10,829 bases of DNA from Bifidobacterium breve (GTDB lineage Bacteria; Actinomycetota; Actinomycetes; S36-B12; UBA5976): NCBI GenBank assembly GCA_945861165.1, contig CAMATO010000034.1:1-10829 (forward strand). The letters run 5' to 3'. Under the pieces are notes generated by a model. It was not told the DNA's origin and did not search any database. It saw only the letters and a list, made by a program, of their open reading frames with translations. The position numbers and the translations under genes were made by a program. Positions 6,823 through 10,829 of this stretch are shown here, piece after piece (within the stretch, counting starts at the first letter, position 1; each line of letters begins with the position of its first letter).

Positions 6823-7617
6823 ATGGTTCGTATTTCTGTTAATGACCTATCTTCTTTTAAACAATCCAAAAAACGTTTCACAGTTCTCACAAGCTATGAC
6901 TCTTTGACTGCTTCTTTGTTCGACGAATCTGGAATCCCAGTTTTATTAGTAGGTGATTCTGCAGCCAATCTAGTTTTTGGTTACGACTCAACTGTGCCAA
7001 TCACTGTTGAAGAAATGCTACCAATTGTTAAAGCCGTTGCTAGATCTACTAAAAAAGCAATGGTTGTGGCAGATATGCCATTTGGTTCATACCAAACTTC
7101 CACATCAACAGCACTTGAATCAGCGACAAAGTTTTTAAAAGCTGGAGCTCAAGCAGTAAAACTTGAAGGTGGACTAAGAGTTGCTGAAACTGTTTCTCAT
7201 CTTGTTGAATCTGGAATTCCTGTCATGGGAAACATTGGTTTAACTCCACAATCAGTAAACGTTTTTGGTGGATACAAAGTTCAAGGTCGTGGTGAACAAG
7301 CACAATCATTGCTGCAAGATGCAAAATCATTAGAAAACTCAGGTGCTTTTGCAATTGTGTTAGAGGCAATACCAAGTGAATTGGCTAAGCAAATTACTGA
7401 CTCTGTTTCTATTCCTACCATTGGAATTGGTGCAGGATCAGACACCGATGCTCAAGTTATGGTTTGGCAAGACTTAGTTGGATTAACTCCTGGGCCAAAG
7501 CCTAAATTTGTGAAGAATTACTTAAACCTTCGACAAGATATTGAAAAAGCAGTCAAAGATTTTAGTGATGATGTCACCTCAGGGAAATACCCTGATAAAG
7601 ATCATTCTTACGAATAA
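6823..7617 (+). CDS. panB: 3-methyl-2-oxobutanoate hydroxymethyltransferase (ketopantoate hydroxymethyltransferase)
   Basis: Transfers a hydroxymethyl group from 5,10-methylene-tetrahydrofolate to 2-oxoisovalerate to make ketopantoate, the first committed step of pantothenate and coenzyme A synthesis, in the cytoplasm. Diagnostic motifs are LTSYDSLTASLFDESG, LLVGDSAANLVFGYDST (metal ligand D45), VVADMPFGSYQTS (D84), AVKLEGG (E115), GNIGLTPQSVN and VLEAIPSELA (general base E181), with TIGIGAGSDTDAQVMVWQD. Two in-frame ATGs exist. GAGAGG (6808-6813) is 9 bases before the ATG at 6823 but only 3 before the one at 6817. The second start also gives 264 residues with metal-ligand numbering close to that of the E. 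coli enzyme, so I chose it. It stands alone here: no panC, panD or panE is visible. It diverges from the deacylase operon and its stop lies 2 bases from the stop of the convergent dehydrogenase gene. Confidence 0.96.
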   Translation: MVRISVNDLSSFKQSKKRFTVLTSYDSLTASLFDESGIPVLLVGDSAANLVFGYDSTVPITVEEMLPIVKAVARSTKKAMVVADMPFGSYQTSTSTALESATKFLKAGAQAVKLEGGLRVAETVSHLVESGIPVMGNIGLTPQSVNVFGGYKVQGRGEQAQSLLQDAKSLENSGAFAIVLEAIPSELAKQITDSVSIPTIGIGAGSDTDAQVMVWQDLVGLTPGPKPKFVKNYLNLRQDIEKAVKDFSDDVTSGKYPDKDHSYE

Positions 7618-7619
7618 AG

Positions 7620-8582
7620 TTATTTCTTTAAAGTAGCAAAAACAGAATCAAAGAATTCAGCGAATTTAACTGATTCAGTCAAAGGTAACAACCAAGCCTG
7701 TTCTCCCCTGATTTTTTTAGCAAATGAATCAGCCATTAATTGATAAGGGTCACACGCAGCAAATTCTTCAACTTTTTTTCCATCTTTGTTCTCAATAATC
7801 AAAGTACTTGGATTATTGTGGGAAACAAATGCGTCATTTCCACCTGTGGAAATTGTTCCTTCAGTTCCAGTTATTAATAATGTGATTTTGTCTGGAATGT
7901 TCATTGAAGTAAGAATTGTCGCTTTAACATCCCCAATTATGTAAGTGGCTTTTAAAGTTTCATCACTTCCACCCGGATGCCAGGTAACTTCTGTTGCAAT
8001 ATCTTTTACTGGGGCAAAATTAGTTATCCACAATGGTGCGACTGCAGAATAAGGACCAAGGTCATAAAGACTTCCACCACCTAATTCAGGAACTGTTCTG
8101 ATGTTTCCTGCATCAAGGCCGTCATAGGTAAAACTTGCATCAATTGCTGTAATTTTGCCAATAACACCTGAGTCAACTAATTGTTTAATTCTCTTAGTTC
8201 GAGGATGCCATCTATTCCAACTTGCTTCCATCAATAATTTGCCTGTGCTTTCAGAAACCTTTATGGCTTCTTTTAGTTCTTGAGCATTCATAGCTATTGG
8301 TTTTTCACACAAAACATGCTTTCCTGCTTGCATTGCCTTTATCGCCCAAGGAATGTGAAGTGAATTTGGAAGTGAAATATAAACTGCTTCAACTTTTGGA
8401 TCATCAATTAAGTCTTGGTAATCGGTATAAAATTTTCCTGATGGCGAAAGTGCTTTTGCTCGGGTCTCATCTTTTCCTGCCACTGCATAAATTTCACTAA
8501 TTGAGGAATTCACTAACGCCGGATAAAGAGCTTTCTTAGCAATTGAGCCTGCTCCAATAAAACCAAATCTAACTTTTTCCAT
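7620..8582 (-). CDS. Gfo/Idh/MocA-family NAD(P)-dependent dehydrogenase, probable sugar dehydrogenase
   Basis: Cytoplasmic NAD(P)-dependent oxidoreductase of 320 residues, last gene of the right-hand cassette. The N-terminal Rossmann fold starts with VRFGFIGAGSIAKKAL (nucleotide-binding GAGSIA at 10-15). CEKPIAMN (EKP at 93-95) holds the family Lys, and GGGSLYDLGPY (168-178) carries the catalytic-region Asp174 and Tyr178. MEASWNRWHPRTKRI (from 118) resembles the 'EAFMYRFHP' segment of the xylose dehydrogenase / dihydrodiol dehydrogenase branch, whose members have this length and oxidise aldoses to lactones. The neighbouring lactonase fits that role (inference). AGAGG lies 10 bases before the ATG at 8582, which follows the FAH hydrolase stop by 13 bases. 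The family is certain, but the actual sugar cannot be read from the sequence. A different role, for example on an inositol or amino-sugar, is possible. Confidence 0.9.
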   Translation of the reverse strand: MEKVRFGFIGAGSIAKKALYPALVNSSISEIYAVAGKDETRAKALSPSGKFYTDYQDLIDDPKVEAVYISLPNSLHIPWAIKAMQAGKHVLCEKPIAMNAQELKEAIKVSESTGKLLMEASWNRWHPRTKRIKQLVDSGVIGKITAIDASFTYDGLDAGNIRTVPELGGGSLYDLGPYSAVAPLWITNFAPVKDIATEVTWHPGGSDETLKATYIIGDVKATILTSMNIPDKITLLITGTEGTISTGGNDAFVSHNNPSTLIIENKDGKKVEEFAACDPYQLMADSFAKKIRGEQAWLLPLTESVKFAEFFDSVFATLKK

Positions 8583-8595
8583 TTATTCTTTTCCT

Positions 8596-9444
8596 CTACT
8601 TGTAAGCAACAACGTTTGACTTAATGGTTCCTAAACCATCAATGCCTGTTTCAACAACTTGACCAGCTTTTAAATACTTCTCAGGCTTATGACCCATTCC
8701 GACACCTTCTGGGGTTCCAGTGTTGATGATGTCTCCTGCTTTTAATTCCATAAATTGAGAGATGTACCAAACACAGTGATCTATTCCAAAAATCATGTCA
8801 CTGGTTTTTGAATCTTGTCGTTTTTCTCCATCAACAGTTGACCAAAGTCTGACATCGGTTGGATCAAATTCATCACCTGTAACAATCCAGGGACCTACTG
8901 GATTAAAGGTTGGGAAAGATTTTCCTTTTACCCATTGTCCACTTCTTTCAATTTGCCAATGACGCTCAGAAACGTCTTGAGAAATTGTGTAACCGAGTAT
9001 GTGTTCTTTAGCTTTTGCAGGTGAATCTAAATAAAGTGCATCTTTACCAATTACTACACAAATTTCTACTTCATAATCCGTCTTAACAGAGTTTGGTGGA
9101 ATAACAATGTCATCAAAGCCACCTACAACTGTGTCTGGTGCTTTCATGAAAATAACTGGTTCTTTTGGTGGTTCAGCTCCTGATTCTTTGGCGTGCTTGG
9201 CGTAATTAAGGCCTACGCAAATTGCTTTGGTTGGTCTCGCAACTGGAGAACCAAGTCTGTAATCTGCAATCTTAACTTTTGGTCTACTGGTTAAATCAAG
9301 TTTCTTTAATTTTTCAATTGCTCCATTGGAAAGTGTTTCACGATTAAAATCTGCTACAACGTCATCAACAAAAACTGCTTCAGTATCACTTATTACTATG
9401 GCTGGTTTTTCAGAACCAAAATTTCCCAAACGAGCTAGTTTCAT
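8596..9444 (-). CDS. Fumarylacetoacetate hydrolase family protein, probable 2,4-diketo-3-deoxy-sugar-acid hydrolase
   Basis: Member of the FAH superfamily, metal-dependent C-C bond hydrolases of diketo acids. At 282 residues it matches the branch often named 2,4-diketo-3-deoxy-L-fuconate hydrolase or, less well supported, ureidoglycolate lyase. That activity would split the diketo acid into pyruvate and a 2-hydroxy acid. Visible motifs are ICVGLNYAKHAKESG (His84), FMKAPDTVVG, TDYEVEICVVIGK (metal ligands E125 and E127), SQDVSERHWQ (metal ligand D157), RSGQWVKGKSFPTFNPVGPW and NTGTPEGVGMG (241-251). A TTG at 9465 is also in frame. The ATG at 9444 is preferred because GGAAAGG lies 7 bases upstream of it and the protein then begins MKLARLG, as relatives do. 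The lactonase and SDR genes just upstream support a sugar-acid rather than an aromatic or purine pathway. Confidence 0.9.
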   Translation of the reverse strand: MKLARLGNFGSEKPAIVISDTEAVFVDDVVADFNRETLSNGAIEKLKKLDLTSRPKVKIADYRLGSPVARPTKAICVGLNYAKHAKESGAEPPKEPVIFMKAPDTVVGGFDDIVIPPNSVKTDYEVEICVVIGKDALYLDSPAKAKEHILGYTISQDVSERHWQIERSGQWVKGKSFPTFNPVGPWIVTGDEFDPTDVRLWSTVDGEKRQDSKTSDMIFGIDHCVWYISQFMELKAGDIINTGTPEGVGMGHKPEKYLKAGQVVETGIDGLGTIKSNVVAYK

Positions 9445-9458
9445 GTTTCTACCTTTCC
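9445..9458 (-). promoter_or_regulatory. Ribosome binding site that fixes the FAH-family start
   Basis: On the minus strand GGAAAGG (9452-9458) lies 7 bases before the ATG at 9444. It sits inside any protein begun at the upstream TTG (9465), which argues that translation starts at 9444. Confidence 0.7.
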
Positions 9459-9489
9459 ACTCCAACCTTAGTCTTTCGCTTAACTCTTT

Positions 9490-10344
9490 TTAGATTCCAA
9501 ATAGGGTGGTCTTTTTTCCTTTAATTCCTGGTTTACAAATGAAAGTCATCCCGGCTTGAGGATGCTTTCCCATTTCGTTGTTGTGAGCTGTTGTAATCAC
9601 CAATTGGTCTAAATCTTTACCAGCAAAGGTACATGATGTTGTGTAGGAAACAGGAAGATCAATTTTCTCACTTAGTTTGTATTTCTCGTCATATCTTCTA
9701 AATTGTGATCCATCCCAAAAAGCAATCCAGAGTCCATCTTCGCCATCTACACACATTCCATCAGGGATTTCATTTTCTCCAAATTTAATAACGGTTCTTC
9801 GATCAGTTATTTCTTGACCATCGTAGGAAAATGCATCAACGCAATGTTCAAGGGAATCAATGAAGTAAAAAGTTTGCGTATCTACTGACCAATCAAGTCC
9901 ATTGGCAAGAGTTAATTCACTGAGTAATTTCTTTATTTCACTGCCGTCTTGAGAAATTCGATAAAGCCCACTTGCTTTGGGCACAAGATCGTAAGAAAGA
10001 GTCCCAAGGAAAAGATCTCCTGTGTGAGAAACCTTGGCATCATTCCATCTTGATTTGTATAAATCTGTTTCTCTTTTTGGTAGTCCAGAAACATTTCCTT
10101 CAACATCTCTTAAAACTGGCCCATTTGATGTACCTAGAACATCTCCTCCGCCAGTTCTAGGAATTGCAAAACCAACATGATCATCTAATTTATATTCAGT
10201 AGTTTCACTTGTTTCAAGATTTTTACTTAAGACTTTGCCATTTAAAATATCAACCCATTGCACATGGTTATTGTTTTCCCCAGTTGCTGTGGGACCTTCT
10301 CCTAACCAGCAACGACGATCATCAAATACTTCAACTGAAATCAT
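9490..10344 (-). CDS. SMP-30/gluconolactonase family sugar lactonase
   Basis: Calcium- or zinc-dependent six-bladed propeller lactonase that opens sugar lactones to the sugar acid, in the cytoplasm (no signal peptide). Its 284 residues are typical. The metal ligands expected from the SMP-30 family are all in place: E16 in WLGEGP, N148 in LANGLDWS and D195 in IPDGMCVD. R99 and N101 in SRWNDAKV are the substrate-contact positions. The blades show the usual repeats such as GDLFLGTLSYD, GLYRIS and GLWIAFWDGSQFRRY. The ATG at 10344 directly abuts the stop of the SDR gene (TAAATG), so the two are surely co-translated. The FAH hydrolase gene follows after 45 bases. The sugar is not determined; the neighbours suggest a deoxy-hexose or pentose lactone. 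Confidence 0.93.
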   Translation of the reverse strand: MISVEVFDDRRCWLGEGPTATGENNNHVQWVDILNGKVLSKNLETSETTEYKLDDHVGFAIPRTGGGDVLGTSNGPVLRDVEGNVSGLPKRETDLYKSRWNDAKVSHTGDLFLGTLSYDLVPKASGLYRISQDGSEIKKLLSELTLANGLDWSVDTQTFYFIDSLEHCVDAFSYDGQEITDRRTVIKFGENEIPDGMCVDGEDGLWIAFWDGSQFRRYDEKYKLSEKIDLPVSYTTSCTFAGKDLDQLVITTAHNNEMGKHPQAGMTFICKPGIKGKKTTLFGI

Positions 10345-10829
10345 TTATTTAGGTGGGACTCTTAATCCACCAACTCCGCCATCAACATTTAAACCAATTC
10401 CAGTTGTGGAAGAAGAAAGAGGTGAAGCTAAATAACAAATTGCATGGGCAATTTCTTCAGCAGTAACTAGTCTTCCCATGGGTTGTCTTGCAATTAATGC
10501 TTCTTTCATAGCTTTTGCATCCGAGGCTTGATCAAGCAGTCTTCCCACCCAAGGAGTATCAGCAGTTGCTGGAACTACGCAATTAATTCTTATTCCTTCT
10601 CTAATGTGATCTGCAGCCATAGCAAGAGTCAACGAATGAACAGCACCCTTAGATGCTGAATAAATAGCGCGTTGTGGAAAACCATCTGTTGCCACAATTG
10701 ATGAAACGTTAACTATTGCTGCATTCTTTGATTTTCTTAAAAATGGAATAGCTGCAGCACTCATTCGAGCTGTTCCTACTACGTTTACGTCCAATACTTT
10801 GTGCCATTCAGCATCATCGCCCGCTGTGA
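10345..10829 (-). CDS. Short-chain dehydrogenase/reductase, C-terminal part (right-truncated)
   Basis: NAD(P)-dependent oxidoreductase of the classical SDR family. The frame is open to the right edge: residues TAGDDAEWHKVL precede the first in-frame start-like codon (TTG at 10794), so that codon is internal and the Rossmann N-terminus lies outside. Visible parts are LDVNVVGTARMSAAAIPFL, the catalytic Ser in IVNVSSIVA, and the YSASKGAVHSL motif with catalytic Tyr and Lys. These are followed by GIRINCVVPATADTPWV and the C-terminal TGIGLNVDGGVGGLRVP. The GLR ending after DGG is common in SDRs of sugar-acid pathways such as L-fucose or 2-keto-3-deoxy-fuconate dehydrogenases (resemblance, not proof). 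It is upstream of, and directly abuts, the lactonase gene. It could oxidise either the sugar or the 2-keto-3-deoxy acid. Confidence 0.92.
   Translation of the reverse strand, partial: TAGDDAEWHKVLDVNVVGTARMSAAAIPFLRKSKNAAIVNVSSIVATDGFPQRAIYSASKGAVHSLTLAMAADHIREGIRINCVVPATADTPWVGRLLDQASDAKAMKEALIARQPMGRLVTAEEIAHAICYLASPLSSSTTGIGLNVDGGVGGLRVPPK

Noticed and set aside
6606..6842. 78-residue plus-strand open frame across the intergenic gap before panB
   Set aside because: It begins inside the deacylase gene on the other strand and runs into the panB start in another frame. No family resemblance was found and the gap has better regulatory explanations.
9445..9465. TTG at 9465 as start of the FAH-family protein
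   Set aside because: The extra seven residues cover the GGAAAGG ribosome binding site, and the ATG at 9444 gives the usual N-terminus of relatives.

Overview
The window is densely coding, visibly AT-rich bacterial DNA. Coding sequence fills almost everything, and the largest gene-free gap is about 175 bases (6648-6822). No stretch of more than 300 bases lacks a gene. No rRNA, tRNA, CRISPR array, insertion sequence or integrase is visible. Several proteins read like actinobacterial homologues: a PanB with a GDSAAN motif, a lipoprotein binding protein with an LAAC lipobox, and a glutamine-dependent NAD synthetase. An actinobacterial protein set combined with low GC, 4-8 base gene overlaps and very short intergenic gaps suggests a streamlined low-GC actinobacterium, for example the freshwater acI / Nanopelagicales group. 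That placement is inference and was not tested.

Layout. (1) 3-962, plus strand: the C-terminal part of glutamine-dependent NAD+ synthase (nadE), cut by the left edge. (2) 977-6647, minus strand: one apparent operon, read right to left. It encodes an HDAH-type class II histone-deacetylase-like amidohydrolase, then a complete urea/amide-type branched-chain-family ABC importer in the order permease B, binding lipoprotein A, permease C, ATPase D, ATPase E. A good minus-strand promoter candidate lies just upstream of the deacylase gene. (3) 6823-7617, plus strand: panB (pantothenate pathway), divergent from the operon. (4) 7620-10829, minus strand: a sugar-oxidation cassette read right to left as SDR dehydrogenase (cut by the right edge), SMP-30 lactonase, FAH-family diketo-acid hydrolase and Gfo/Idh/MocA dehydrogenase.

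How the genes fit together. In the central operon the importer is assigned by family to urea or short amides. The co-transcribed zinc deacylase suggests instead that the imported compound may be an N-acyl amine or amide that is hydrolysed inside the cell. The right-hand cassette supplies four of the five enzyme types of a non-phosphorylative deoxy-sugar (L-fucose / L-rhamnose type) or pentose pathway ending in pyruvate plus a small hydroxy acid. Only the dehydratase is missing, and it would be expected just beyond the right edge.

The most unusual signal is at 3245-3397. The second permease gene clearly extends upstream of its first ATG/GTG/TTG codon, yet no canonical start exists between there and the binding-protein stop codon. 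The same segment holds a 20-bp inverted repeat (3312-3367). It is fully paired in the operon's mRNA because its one imperfect position is G-U on that strand, and C-A on the other.
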